From assembly GCF_900167905.1 (NCBI RefSeq), contig NZ_FUYZ01000002.1, positions 248,001 to 312,000 of the forward strand: a stretch of 64,000 nt of DNA, given 5' to 3'. The stretch is from Soonwooa buanensis (GTDB taxonomy: Bacteria > Bacteroidota > Bacteroidia > Flavobacteriales > Weeksellaceae). The notes under the pieces are model-generated. The model ran no database searches. It had not been told where the DNA came from and worked only from the letters and a program-made list of their open reading frames with translations. Both the position numbers and the translations under genes were made by a program. Shown here piece by piece: positions 9,111 to 18,116 of the stretch; position 1 is the stretch's first letter; every line of letters starts with the position of its first letter.

Positions 9111-9141
9111 CCGACTTCGAAAGAAGTCGGTTTTTTTTTTT
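9111..9141 (+). terminator. Terminator of the 7501 gene
   Basis: CCGACTTC-GAAA-GAAGTCGG (9111-9130), a perfect stem with a GNRA tetraloop, followed by more than ten T. Confidence 0.92.
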
Positions 9142-9170
9142 AGGTTTAAATTTTAAAAGTAAAATAAGCT

Positions 9171-10178
9171 CTAAGGCTTACGTGGAAATAAATCTTTTAA
9201 TTCGATAGATGTGTCGCCACGAGAAATTTCGCAACGTGTAAAGTTGCTTTTATCGATTATGAACTTAATCGTGATTGGATAAGAACTATTAATTTCATTT
9301 AATTTTCGGAAAGCCTCTAAAATTTGTTGTGAGTTTAATTCATATGTAACGGAGTAATTTCTATCGTTTTTCCAACTGATATAAAAATCTTTGGGAATAG
9401 TACGAAGTTCTATTTTTCTATCTTTTTCGAGATCACTTATGGCATATTCTGCGTGCGAAATGGCATAGAAACTGGTGATGCTATCTTCAGGATCTACTTT
9501 TTCTATCTGTGCTCGCCACCAATATTTATTGCTTATAAGTTCTCCAAAGTCGAATACTTTAGTTACACCATCATAATCGTTATAATGGCTATCAAGAGAT
9601 TCTTTATTAACTAATTCTTCAATAGTACCAATTGTTTCTTTGGCATTAAAGGAAGCGATTGTTGCATAATTTAGATTGTCATTCTTAGCCTGATTTAGTT
9701 TAAGTAAAACTTTTCCTTTATTTTGAATTTCAATGAAGAAAGCAGGACTCTGCTTATTTCTTAGGACTAATTTTCTAATCTTTTCGTAGGGCAATTTGGT
9801 TGTAAGTTGATAAAACTTACGTTCATTTCCAGAAAAGAATCTTACACTAAGTGAGTCGGGAAGTAAATCTCCATCATAGGTCGAAAATTTAATTTTAACA
9901 CTATCAACAGTATTAACAATCTCGCCAGCCTCTTTTTTGGAATCGTAATTGAGGTTTTTTTGAGATTTATCAAAACGGTTAAAAAATGAGGCATCAATAA
10001 TCTTGATCGCGTTGACATCATCTTTTGAAGAATCGGCATTGCTACTCAGGATATAGGCTTCCCAAAGGAGTTTGTCTTGCTCTTTATTTTTGTAACGAAC
10101 AATGAGATTTAGTATTAAAATAAAACCTAATGCTATCGCTAAAAATATGTTGAAAAAATCGAGTTTAGAAGTCTTCAT
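9171..10178 (-). CDS. Unknown membrane-anchored protein
   Basis: 335 residues. One N-terminal membrane helix (about residues 9-29) and then a long soluble part that should face the periplasm. It has Lys/Asp/Asn-rich composition and alternating beta-strand patterns but no motif or family I recognise. It is preceded by a small membrane-protein gene with a 12-bp gap, so the two are probably co-transcribed and may act together. The next gene downstream is convergent. Reading frame and start (ATG, 10176-10178) look sound; function unknown. Confidence 0.7.
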   Translation of the reverse strand: MKTSKLDFFNIFLAIALGFILILNLIVRYKNKEQDKLLWEAYILSSNADSSKDDVNAIKIIDASFFNRFDKSQKNLNYDSKKEAGEIVNTVDSVKIKFSTYDGDLLPDSLSVRFFSGNERKFYQLTTKLPYEKIRKLVLRNKQSPAFFIEIQNKGKVLLKLNQAKNDNLNYATIASFNAKETIGTIEELVNKESLDSHYNDYDGVTKVFDFGELISNKYWWRAQIEKVDPEDSITSFYAISHAEYAISDLEKDRKIELRTIPKDFYISWKNDRNYSVTYELNSQQILEAFRKLNEINSSYPITIKFIIDKSNFTRCEISRGDTSIELKDLFPRKP

Positions 10179-10189
10179 ATTCCTAATGA

Positions 10190-10474
10190 TTAATGTTGAT
10201 AAGCACGCCCTAAAGCACCTAGATAGCTGATAACGGCAAAAGCGATAACCGCAACTATTATTAAAAATATACTGAATCTTTTAAAGCTTTTTTGGTAGCG
10301 ATGATTGTCTAATGTTGCTGAAAGTCCAATCGAAATCACAGGAATAGTTAAAACGATTAAAACAAAAGCACCATCTTTTTTTAGAAAAGAAGAATCAATA
10401 TAATCGAGATAATACAATGCGCCAATCTCTATACAAATGAGCAAAAATATTGTTATAAAAGGATTGTCTTTCAT
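10190..10474 (-). CDS. Small unknown membrane protein
   Basis: 94 residues with three hydrophobic helices (about 5-24, 35-53 and 68-88), so it is an integral inner-membrane protein. No recognised family. It lies 12 bp upstream of the 335-residue membrane-anchored protein and is likely the first gene of that pair. The 186 bp upstream hold only an AT-rich stretch and the terminator of the efflux operon. Confidence 0.6.
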   Translation of the reverse strand: MKDNPFITIFLLICIEIGALYYLDYIDSSFLKKDGAFVLIVLTIPVISIGLSATLDNHRYQKSFKRFSIFLIIVAVIAFAVISYLGALGRAYQH

Positions 10475-10599
10475 GATGCGTTGGTTGGCGAAATTTGTCT
10501 TTGATTGATATTATTGATTCTAATATAGAAAATAATAAAGTTTTGTTTTTAATATTTTTTGTTAAAATTTTTAATTTTAAGTATAACTGTTTCTTATAT

Positions 10600-10632
10600 A
10601 AAAAAATCCCACTGTCAAAAGACAATGGGATC
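10600..10632 (-). terminator. Terminator of the efflux operon
   Basis: In minus-strand RNA ATCCCATTGTC-TTTT-GACAGTGGGAT forms an 11-bp stem with one G-U pair, then a U run. It lies 30-60 bp after the efflux pump stop. Confidence 0.85.
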
Positions 10633-10660
10633 TCGGGTTAAAATAATTGATTAATAAAAA

Positions 10661-13600
10661 CTAATCAGTATGTTTTGGCGTAAAGCCGTCTTCACTTAGT
10701 TCTTTGTGATCGTAGTCTGCAATCATTTCTGCTTCGTAATCGACTTTTTCATCTTTCCCGAATCTTCTCAACATCGAGTCAAATAAAGAATATACAACTG
10801 GTACGATAATCAAAGTCAAGAATAATGATGATGTCAAACCACCAATAATTACCCAAGCAAGACCGTTGTTCATCTCAGCACCTGCACCTTTTGCTAATGC
10901 AATCGGGATCATACCGAAGATCATCGCAATTGTCGTCATCAAGATCGGACGAAGACGTGCGTGGTTGGCTTGTATCAAAGCATCGTGAGTATTAGCTCCA
11001 GCTGCTTTTCTCATGTTAGCAAAGTCGACAATCATAATCGCGTTTTTCGCAACTAGACCAATCAACATAATCATACCTAACATGGTAAAGATGTTTAATG
11101 AATTTCCTGTTAGTGCAAGAATTACCATTACCCCAATTAACGCCAACGGAATTGAGAATAATACTACAAACGGATAAACAAAACTGTCATAAAGCGATAC
11201 CATTACTAAGTAAACCAAAATAATAGCTGCTAATAAAGCGATACCTAAAGTACCAAAACCTTCTGACTGGTTTTCCATATCTCCACCCCATATGTAATCT
11301 ACACCTGCAGGTTTTGTTTTTTCATTGTTCATGAACATTGCTGCCCATTCGTTTGCAACGTCTCCCGAAGGACGACCAACTACTTTAGACTGAACTTTAA
11401 CAGCAGGTGATTTGTCACGACGTTGTAACAAACTCGGTCCAGAGCTCATCTCAACATTTGCAAACTGGCTTAATCTAATTTGCTCTCCATTACTGTTTGT
11501 GAAGATTAAGTTTTTAACATCATCAATAGATTTTCTACTGTTGTCAGCAAATCTAATGTTGATATCATATTCGTATTCACCGGCACGGAATTTACCATCA
11601 GTGTTACCGTTGAAAGCTGTCTGCATCGCTTGACCAACGCTAGAAAGATTTAATCCTAGAGCCGCCATTTTATCACGGTCGATGTTAACACGGATTTCTG
11701 GGTTACCAGTATCGGTTGACAATTCTGAACCAATAGCACCAGGCACTTTTTTCAACAAGGCTAAAATACGTTCTGCTTCTTTAGTTGCAGTCTGTACATC
11801 TGGCGCAGTTACTACCATTTCGATAGGTGCTCTTTCCGCACCCATAATACCGATTGGCGCAGTTTTAAACTCAACACCAGTGAATTTTTCTTCTAATTGT
11901 CTTTTAATTTTTGCAGATAAGATATCTGTACTTTCGCTTCTTTCTGCTTTATCCGTTAAAATAACCTGAATCTCAGATTGATAAGCTGTTGACTGAGCCG
12001 CACCCATACCACCAGACTGTTGACCAACGGTTGTAATCATATTGACAACTTCTGGATATTGTCTCAAGAATTTTTCAACATCTAAAGTAACTTGGTTGGT
12101 TTTCTCAACAGAAGCATCTTTTGGTAATTCCATTTGAACTAAGAATTCACCTTTATCTAATTTAGGGAAGAATTCTCCACCGATAAATCCAAGTCCAACT
12201 AAGCTGAATGATGCTATTAATACTAAGAATGTTACAATAACAGTCGTGATTCTTCGTAAAGTTGTTTTAAGACACCATTCTAGGATACCAGTAATCCAAT
12301 GTGTGAAATTATCTAATTGTTTTTCGAACCAAAGGATGAATTTTTCGAACAAGTTTTTACCTGTTAAATGCTCTAATTTTCCGAATCTTGATGATAACCA
12401 AGGGATAATCGTAAATGACGCCAACAATGATAACAAAGTTGCAATAACTACCGTGACACAGAACTGTGCTAGGATGTTTGCTACTAGACCTGTACTCATC
12501 GCAATTGGTAAGAATACCACCACAATAACCAACGTAATCGCTGTTACAGTAAATCCAATTTCTGAAGCACCATCATAAGCTGCACGGATTTTAGATTTAC
12601 CCATCTCCATGTGACGGTAGATGTTTTCCAAAACCACAATCGCGTCATCCACCAAGATACCAACAACCAATGAAAGTCCTAGTAAACTCATCAAGTTAAG
12701 GGTGTAACCCATCAAATTCATACCGATGAAAGCTGCAATTAATGACATTGGGATTGCAACCATTACGATAACTGCGTTACGGATACTGTGTAAGAATAAT
12801 AACATTACTACCGCAACCAAGATAATCGCTAAGAATAAATCAAAGATTACGTGGTCCGCAGCCGCTAATGTAAATTCTGTTGAGTCGTTAACGATGTTCA
12901 GTTTAATGCCTTGAGCAGCGTAGTTTTTCTCAACTTCCTTCATTGTTTTCTGAATGCTTTCAGAAACCGCAACCGCGTTAGCATCCGATTGTTTTTTAAC
13001 CTGAATTAAAATCGTAGGAAGCTGGTTATAACGTGCTAATTTTTCAACATCTTGTGTTGTATCAAATACTGTTGCAATGTCAGATAATCTAACCTGTGCA
13101 CCATTGTTAGATACAACCAAGTTTCTCATGTCTTCGATAGACTTGTATTTACCAGCTAATCTAATTGTAGATTTTGAAGTTCTAGTTTTAACACTACCTG
13201 TTGGGAAGTCAAGGTTTGATGATAAAATCGCTTGTTGAACTTGCCCAATAGAAAGTCCATAACCTTGCAATTTTTTTTCATCAATATTAACTTGAATTTC
13301 TCTTTCTTGTCCACCAACAAGATCAATTTGCGCCACACCATTTACACGAGAAAATGTAGGCTCAATTTTTTTATCTAGTAAGTCGTAAAGCTCTTTATTA
13401 TTAAGTTTATCACTTCCGATACTTAAAGTCATAATTGGTAAATCATCCAAAGAGAACTTATTAAGAGACGGTGCTTTTGCATCCTCTGGAAGGTCGGATA
13501 TAATAGCGTTAACTTTACGTTGCGCGTCATTTAATGCAAAATCTACATCGGCTCCAGGATTCAATTGGACCATAATTACCGAAAGACTTTCATAAGATGA

Positions 13601-13846
13601 AGCTTCTACTTTTTTTACGTTTTCTAAAGAACCAACGGCATCTTCAATTTTACGAGTAACCGATGTCTCCACCTCACTTGGCGAAGCACCTGGATAAACC
13701 GTAGAAATGGTTACCATGTTGGTTTCAAATTTTGGGATTAGCTCGTATCCCATCATGGAATAACTCAGCAATCCGCCCAACGTTAGCAATGTAAATAATA
13801 CAATGACTAAGGTTGGTCTTTTAATCGATATTTCTGCTAACTTCAT
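10661..13846 (-). CDS. RND multidrug efflux transporter (AcrB/HAE1 type)
   Basis: A 1061-residue inner-membrane proton-driven transporter that exports drugs or other amphiphilic compounds through a tripartite channel. The expected RND duplicated layout is seen: N-terminal helix and IKRPTLVIVLF, two large periplasmic porter loops (about 40-335 and 560-870) and 12 membrane helices. Helix 4 carries the proton-relay Asp pair in VVGILVDDAIVVLENIYRHM. Length is normal. It is the last gene of a tetR-tolC-adaptor-pump operon, 7 bp after the adaptor. The paired Asp residues favour a drug (HAE1) pump over a heavy-metal pump. Substrate unknown. Confidence 0.95.
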   Translation of the reverse strand: MKLAEISIKRPTLVIVLFTLLTLGGLLSYSMMGYELIPKFETNMVTISTVYPGASPSEVETSVTRKIEDAVGSLENVKKVEASSYESLSVIMVQLNPGADVDFALNDAQRKVNAIISDLPEDAKAPSLNKFSLDDLPIMTLSIGSDKLNNKELYDLLDKKIEPTFSRVNGVAQIDLVGGQEREIQVNIDEKKLQGYGLSIGQVQQAILSSNLDFPTGSVKTRTSKSTIRLAGKYKSIEDMRNLVVSNNGAQVRLSDIATVFDTTQDVEKLARYNQLPTILIQVKKQSDANAVAVSESIQKTMKEVEKNYAAQGIKLNIVNDSTEFTLAAADHVIFDLFLAIILVAVVMLLFLHSIRNAVIVMVAIPMSLIAAFIGMNLMGYTLNLMSLLGLSLVVGILVDDAIVVLENIYRHMEMGKSKIRAAYDGASEIGFTVTAITLVIVVVFLPIAMSTGLVANILAQFCVTVVIATLLSLLASFTIIPWLSSRFGKLEHLTGKNLFEKFILWFEKQLDNFTHWITGILEWCLKTTLRRITTVIVTFLVLIASFSLVGLGFIGGEFFPKLDKGEFLVQMELPKDASVEKTNQVTLDVEKFLRQYPEVVNMITTVGQQSGGMGAAQSTAYQSEIQVILTDKAERSESTDILSAKIKRQLEEKFTGVEFKTAPIGIMGAERAPIEMVVTAPDVQTATKEAERILALLKKVPGAIGSELSTDTGNPEIRVNIDRDKMAALGLNLSSVGQAMQTAFNGNTDGKFRAGEYEYDINIRFADNSRKSIDDVKNLIFTNSNGEQIRLSQFANVEMSSGPSLLQRRDKSPAVKVQSKVVGRPSGDVANEWAAMFMNNEKTKPAGVDYIWGGDMENQSEGFGTLGIALLAAIILVYLVMVSLYDSFVYPFVVLFSIPLALIGVMVILALTGNSLNIFTMLGMIMLIGLVAKNAIMIVDFANMRKAAGANTHDALIQANHARLRPILMTTIAMIFGMIPIALAKGAGAEMNNGLAWVIIGGLTSSLFLTLIIVPVVYSLFDSMLRRFGKDEKVDYEAEMIADYDHKELSEDGFTPKHTD

Positions 13847-13853
13847 GTTTAAT

Positions 13854-14915
13854 CTACTTTACAATATTGACTTTTGAACCATCGTTAAGGTTGATTTGTC
13901 CGCTGGTAATAACTTGTTCGCCACCGTTTAATCCAGCTAAAATTTGGACTTTATCACCATAAACTTTTCCTGTTGTTACTTTGATCATTTTCGCAGCACC
14001 GTTGTCCACGATAAATAATTGACCAGAGCTAACACCATTAACAAAAGCGTCCGCAGGTACAGTTAACATATTTTGAGTTTCGGCACCATGATTAGTTTTA
14101 AAGATAGCAGTTGCGTACATACCTGCTTTCAATTGACCATTGTTGGCAACTTCGATCTCAACTGGGAAGTTAAGAGAAGCGTCAGCTTTAGGAGCGATAA
14201 AAGTAATTTTACCAGCGAAAGAATCTTCAGGAAGTACGTTAACATTGATTTTAACAACTTGACCTAATTGGATTCTTCCAACTTGGCTTTCGTCTACCAA
14301 TACTGAAAGTTTAACCGTATTAATATTTACAATTTCGAACATTGGCGTACCTGGAGATACAACAGCGCCTGGCTCGATCAATCTTTTGTTAATCGTTCCG
14401 CTGATGCCTGCACGTACAGTTGCGTTGTTAACTCTTACACCTTGTGCACGAACTGCTGCCTGTGCATTTTTAAGTTGTAGTCTAGAGTTATCCACTTGTT
14501 GTTTTGTAACACCTCCAGTTTTGAAAGCATTTTCGTAACGTTGGTTATCGATAATTGCATTTTGAAGGTTGTTTTGAGCTTGTGTCATATCTACTTCAAT
14601 AGCATCTTTTTTGATGGTTGCAACAACTTGTCCTGCACCAACGCGAGAACCTTCTTTTACAAGAACGCTAATAACACGACCTGCAATTTCTGAAGAAAGA
14701 TTGGTTTCAGCTTTTGGAATGAAAGTACCGTTAGCCGAATAATCTGTATCGATGTCTGAGCGAGAAGCTGTAACAACATTTACGTTAATCTTGTCAACTT
14801 GTTTCGCTACTTCTGCAACAACTACTTTTTGTTCTTCTTTGTTACTTGTTATTTTGTAAACAAATAATCCTAAAAGGATTGCCGCAACGACGATATATAT
14901 TAAAGTTTTTTTCAT
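13854..14915 (-). CDS. RND efflux periplasmic adaptor (membrane fusion protein)
   Basis: 353 residues. An N-terminal hydrophobic anchor or signal (about 4-21), then the adaptor fold: barrel-sandwich (lipoyl-like) halves around GRVISVLVKEGSRVGAGQVVATI and ISGTINKRLIEPGAVVSPG, a short alpha-hairpin between them (about 110-150), a beta-barrel and a membrane-proximal domain. It links the inner-membrane pump to the TolC-like outer-membrane channel. Located between tolC (19-bp gap) and pump (7-bp gap), so clearly one operon. Confidence 0.94.
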   Translation of the reverse strand: MKKTLIYIVVAAILLGLFVYKITSNKEEQKVVVAEVAKQVDKINVNVVTASRSDIDTDYSANGTFIPKAETNLSSEIAGRVISVLVKEGSRVGAGQVVATIKKDAIEVDMTQAQNNLQNAIIDNQRYENAFKTGGVTKQQVDNSRLQLKNAQAAVRAQGVRVNNATVRAGISGTINKRLIEPGAVVSPGTPMFEIVNINTVKLSVLVDESQVGRIQLGQVVKINVNVLPEDSFAGKITFIAPKADASLNFPVEIEVANNGQLKAGMYATAIFKTNHGAETQNMLTVPADAFVNGVSSGQLFIVDNGAAKMIKVTTGKVYGDKVQILAGLNGGEQVITSGQINLNDGSKVNIVK

Positions 14916-14934
14916 TTTCTGAATCGTTTATTTA

Positions 14935-16281
14935 TTATGGTTGTGTTAATGTATTAAGTTCTCCTTTAGCTTTTATTAACTGGATTTCAGCTTGTTTGTA
15001 ATCTAACAATGCGTTTGCATAATTTTGTCTTGCTTGCGTTAATGCATTTTCTGAATCTAAAAGTTCAGTTAGGTTTGCAAGTCCATATTGGTAGTTAGAT
15101 TGCGTGTTTTTTTGTACTTTTTCTGCAAGTTCAACATTGTCTTTCATGCTGTTAAGATTAATTAAAGCATTTTCGATATTGGTTACAGAGTTTTTGTAAT
15201 CTAAGTTCAAGCTTTGTTTTGTATTTTCGATATCTTGTTCTACATCTAGAATATCAATCTCCGCTTGTTGGATTCTTGCTTTTGTAGCACCACCAGTAAA
15301 GATTGGGATGTTCACATTTAATCCAATTGAAGCAAAGTCACTCCAATTAACACCATTGCTAGAACCATTGGTTAAAGGAAACTTGGTTCCCATACCGTAA
15401 AAACCATATTGTCCTTGTAGACCAACTGTTGGATAAAGTGCTGCTTCAGTAGCTTTTTTATTAAACTGAAGAAGTTCTTTCTGCTTTTCTAAAACTTTAA
15501 CCTCCGAACGGTTGTCTATATTGGCTAAAGATTCGATAAGCTCAGGCTTTGGCTCGATGCTTTTCTCTTCTAAAGTAATTTCGGTCTCTACCGGAATTCC
15601 CATATAGAATTTTAAAGCATTTTTAGTTAATTCTACAGCGTTAATAATACGTTGCTTGTTAGATGCGATGTTAGTTAGTTGTACATTAGTTCGGTCTAAG
15701 TCAATTTGTTTTGCAAGACCATTATCAACAAGACTTTTGATGATATTTCTAACTTTCTCTGTATTACTATAACTAGCTTCTAGTGTTCTAAGATTTTCTT
15801 CTTGTACAAAAACATTATAGTAGGCAGTTGCTACATTGGTAATGATTTGTTCATTAGTCAACTGTGCGTTAAGAACATAAAATTCTCTAGTTGACTTTGC
15901 TGCTTTAAGACCAATAAAAACTTTTTGATCAAAAAGTGCTTGGTTAACTGTTGCAGCGATGTTAGACGTCCATGGTTGTCCCATCTTAACCACCAAAGTC
16001 TGATCTCCCATTTGTAAAACGGACTCTTGGATAACTGGGTTGTAAGTAAGGTTACCGCCAACTTTCACCTGTGGTAATGCACCAGCTCGAGCTTCGTCGA
16101 TTTTGTACTCTGCTTTTTGCACTTGCAAAGCAGCTTTCTTGGCTTCGGCTTTGTTAGCTAATGCCTTCTGAATTGCTTCTTGTAAAGAAACAGATTCTTG
16201 CGCATAAGCTGAGAACATGCCGAACACTAACAATGCTCCAGATAAGAAAATCTTAGCTCTGGAAGTAGTGTAATGTTTCAT
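14935..16281 (-). CDS. TolC-family outer membrane efflux protein
   Basis: 448 residues. A signal peptide ends at AYAQ (about residue 27). The remainder is the duplicated OEP architecture of long heptad-rich helices with short beta-barrel strands; each half shows the typical tail of the type ANALLDYKQAEIQLIKAKG. It forms the trimeric outer-membrane duct for the adjacent pump. Gaps of 22 bp to tetR and 19 bp to the adaptor place it second in the operon. Confidence 0.94.
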   Translation of the reverse strand: MKHYTTSRAKIFLSGALLVFGMFSAYAQESVSLQEAIQKALANKAEAKKAALQVQKAEYKIDEARAGALPQVKVGGNLTYNPVIQESVLQMGDQTLVVKMGQPWTSNIAATVNQALFDQKVFIGLKAAKSTREFYVLNAQLTNEQIITNVATAYYNVFVQEENLRTLEASYSNTEKVRNIIKSLVDNGLAKQIDLDRTNVQLTNIASNKQRIINAVELTKNALKFYMGIPVETEITLEEKSIEPKPELIESLANIDNRSEVKVLEKQKELLQFNKKATEAALYPTVGLQGQYGFYGMGTKFPLTNGSSNGVNWSDFASIGLNVNIPIFTGGATKARIQQAEIDILDVEQDIENTKQSLNLDYKNSVTNIENALINLNSMKDNVELAEKVQKNTQSNYQYGLANLTELLDSENALTQARQNYANALLDYKQAEIQLIKAKGELNTLTQP

Positions 16282-16303
16282 AATATATAAATTCTACGTT
16301 ATC

Positions 16304-16900
16304 TTAATTTTTAAAAATAGTACTCAAGATCACTTCGCGTCTTTCTGACAAAAGTTGATCAAATTCTTTATCCGAAATTTTCATCGTTTCTTTTAACAAT
16401 GGACGCATACACGTCGGGAAAGAAACTAGAGAAGCTAAATTCAAAATAAATTGTTGTGTACTAATCGGGTTGATATTTCCTTTCGAAATCTCTTCTTCGA
16501 TTTCGGTTCCCATTTTAGCAATATTTTCGTCAAAATTTTCGGTCTTGTGATAGACGCAACCTTGATTCATTTGTGTGACGATGTATATTTCTAAATAAGG
16601 ATATTGCATTGATTTTGAAATCGAATCATCAATAAAATGTCCCAACTTATCACGAAAGCTCGAGTTAGAGTTAATAATTGCTTCCGATTTTTCTTTTTCT
16701 TTTCGTAAAGCTTCTTCAAAAACTGAATTGAAAAGATTATCTCGTGATCTGAAATAGTAATTAATCAAAGTACGGTTAACGCCAGCAGCATCGGCAATCT
16801 CCTGCGTTGTCGCATTGAATTTGCCTTCCCCGAAAAACAGCTTCTTTGCGGTTTTGCGGATAAGTGCTTCTGTATCGTCTTTTTTAATTTCTTGACTCAT
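16304..16900 (-). CDS. TetR-family transcriptional repressor
   Basis: 198 residues. The N-terminal helix-turn-helix (about 25-50: TTQEIADAAGVNRTLINYYF) is typical TetR; the C-terminal ligand-binding domain is divergent, as usual. As first gene of the efflux operon it probably represses its own promoter and is released by a substrate of the pump. A full promoter and two direct repeats lie just upstream. Ligand unknown. Confidence 0.9.
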   Translation of the reverse strand: MSQEIKKDDTEALIRKTAKKLFFGEGKFNATTQEIADAAGVNRTLINYYFRSRDNLFNSVFEEALRKEKEKSEAIINSNSSFRDKLGHFIDDSISKSMQYPYLEIYIVTQMNQGCVYHKTENFDENIAKMGTEIEEEISKGNINPISTQQFILNLASLVSFPTCMRPLLKETMKISDKEFDQLLSERREVILSTIFKN

Positions 16901-16909
16901 TTAATTATG

Positions 16910-16960
16910 TTTAACAAAAAAGTTTGACAAAATTATTAAATTTTCATATTTAACAAAAAT
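16910..16960 (-). promoter_or_regulatory. Promoter and direct repeats upstream of tetR
   Basis: On the minus strand TTG (16956-16954), 18-bp spacer and TAATTTTG (16935-16928) form a good Bacteroidota promoter. The 11-mer TTTAACAAAAA occurs at 16910-16920 and 16949-16959 in the same orientation (plus strand), flanking the -7 and overlapping the -33 element: a plausible operator for TetR. The rest of the gap to 17214 is AT-rich; only the -7 box of the next gene is seen in it. Confidence 0.55.
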
Positions 16961-17190
16961 GTCAACAATCAATTAACAGAAAATTAACAATTAAGTGCAG
17001 GTTATTACTATCTGTTGTTCACCAATACCTAAAACGTTATATTTGTTAATGCTTGATAATTAGTTTTTAAGACTTAACTTATTCGATTTCAATGGTATTA
17101 ATAATTGTGCCACTTTTTGTTTTTAAATATAAAATATGTTAATAATCATGTTTTTATGTGATAAATAGCTTTTAAAATAAACATTATTCT

Positions 17191-17198
17191 TAGTTTTG
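17191..17198 (+). promoter_or_regulatory. -7 element of the HNH/HTH-like gene
   Basis: TAGTTTTG, the same octamer as in the T9SS gene promoters, 17 bp before the GTG start; this implies a leader of only about 10 nt. No clear -33 TTG. Confidence 0.45.
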
Positions 17199-17214
17199 TT
17201 AAAAATGTAATAAT

Positions 17215-18054
17215 GTGGATAGAAATAATGTAATTTGGAAAGAATATTCCATTAATGGTACTGAAGATAAAAGTATGCGCTTTGAATTTTCTAATTACGG
17301 CGAAGTCAAATCTTTTAACGTAAATAATCCAAAAGGTAGATTGATAAATGGAGGATTACAAGGCGGTTATCCGATTATCCGTTTCAAGATTCTAGGTGAA
17401 ATGGATGAGGTTTCTGCAAGTGTTTTAGAAAGTATACAAAAAGAAATTGATGCGTTACGGTCGGAAATAAAAGAAAAAAATGCACTTCTAAAAAAGAAAT
17501 CCACAACCTACGATGAAAGTCGAAAGATTGAAAGAAGTCTGAATCCTAAAAAAGAATCTTTAGAGAAAATCCTAAAAAAGATGTCTAAAGAACGAGCCAA
17601 GATTAACAAAAAGCGATCTATCTATTACCAAATCTTAGTGCATAAAGCGGTTGCTGAATTGTTTATCCCGAATGATGATCCCGAAGACAAACAGTTTGTA
17701 CTTCATCTTAATTTTGATAAACAAGATAATCGTGTGGAGAATCTAGCTTGGGCGACCAAAGAAGAAGTGCTAGAGCACGGTCGAAAAAGTCCAAAGTGGA
17801 TCGAGCATAATCTGAAGCTAGAGCGTCGAGATAGACCTAAAAGAGATCATGCTAAACTAACATACAGCGATGTCGTGTTTATTAAAAGAAAGTTAGAAAA
17901 AGGCGAAACAATGGCTAGATTAGCTAGACGATTCGGGGTGTCATCAATGCAAATACATCGCATTAAAACTGGGGAAAACTGGGGCGATGTCAAGCTGACT
18001 TTTAGCAAAGAAGAAATAGAATTACCAGAAGTATTATCCGAAGTTCAGAATTAA
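17215..18054 (+). CDS. NUMOD4/HNH-like protein with C-terminal HTH
   Basis: 279 residues, GTG start at 17215; an in-frame stop at 17200 and the absence of another start in between fix it. Order: NUMOD4-like segment (about 6-60: IWKEYSINGTE, FSNYGEVKSF), a charged coiled coil (about 65-135), an HNH-like half (139-185: LVHKAVAELFIPN, VLHLNFDKQDNRVENLAWAT) and a helix-turn-helix (about 213-255: ARLARRFGVSSMQIHRI). In active HNH enzymes of this group the second block reads VNHIDGDKTNN; here it is LHLNFDKQDN, so nuclease activity is doubtful and a DNA-binding regulatory role is more likely. It stands alone with its own promoter and terminator. Confidence 0.7.
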   Translation: MDRNNVIWKEYSINGTEDKSMRFEFSNYGEVKSFNVNNPKGRLINGGLQGGYPIIRFKILGEMDEVSASVLESIQKEIDALRSEIKEKNALLKKKSTTYDESRKIERSLNPKKESLEKILKKMSKERAKINKKRSIYYQILVHKAVAELFIPNDDPEDKQFVLHLNFDKQDNRVENLAWATKEEVLEHGRKSPKWIEHNLKLERRDRPKRDHAKLTYSDVVFIKRKLEKGETMARLARRFGVSSMQIHRIKTGENWGDVKLTFSKEEIELPEVLSEVQN

Positions 18055-18069
18055 TTTCTGAACTTTTTT
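18042..18069 (+). terminator. Terminator overlapping the stop of the HNH/HTH-like gene
   Basis: AGTTCAGAA (18042-18050) pairs with TTCTGAACT (18056-18064), followed by TTTTT. The left arm is inside the coding sequence. Confidence 0.75.
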
Positions 18070-18116
18070 ATTTTTCGTAAATTTGCAGTCTTCTATATTA
18101 TAAGAAGTTTTACTTT

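Noticed and set aside
10395-10625. A 76-codon minus-strand frame between the efflux operon and the small membrane protein
   Set aside because: It overlaps both the small membrane protein gene and the efflux terminator and has no protein-like features.
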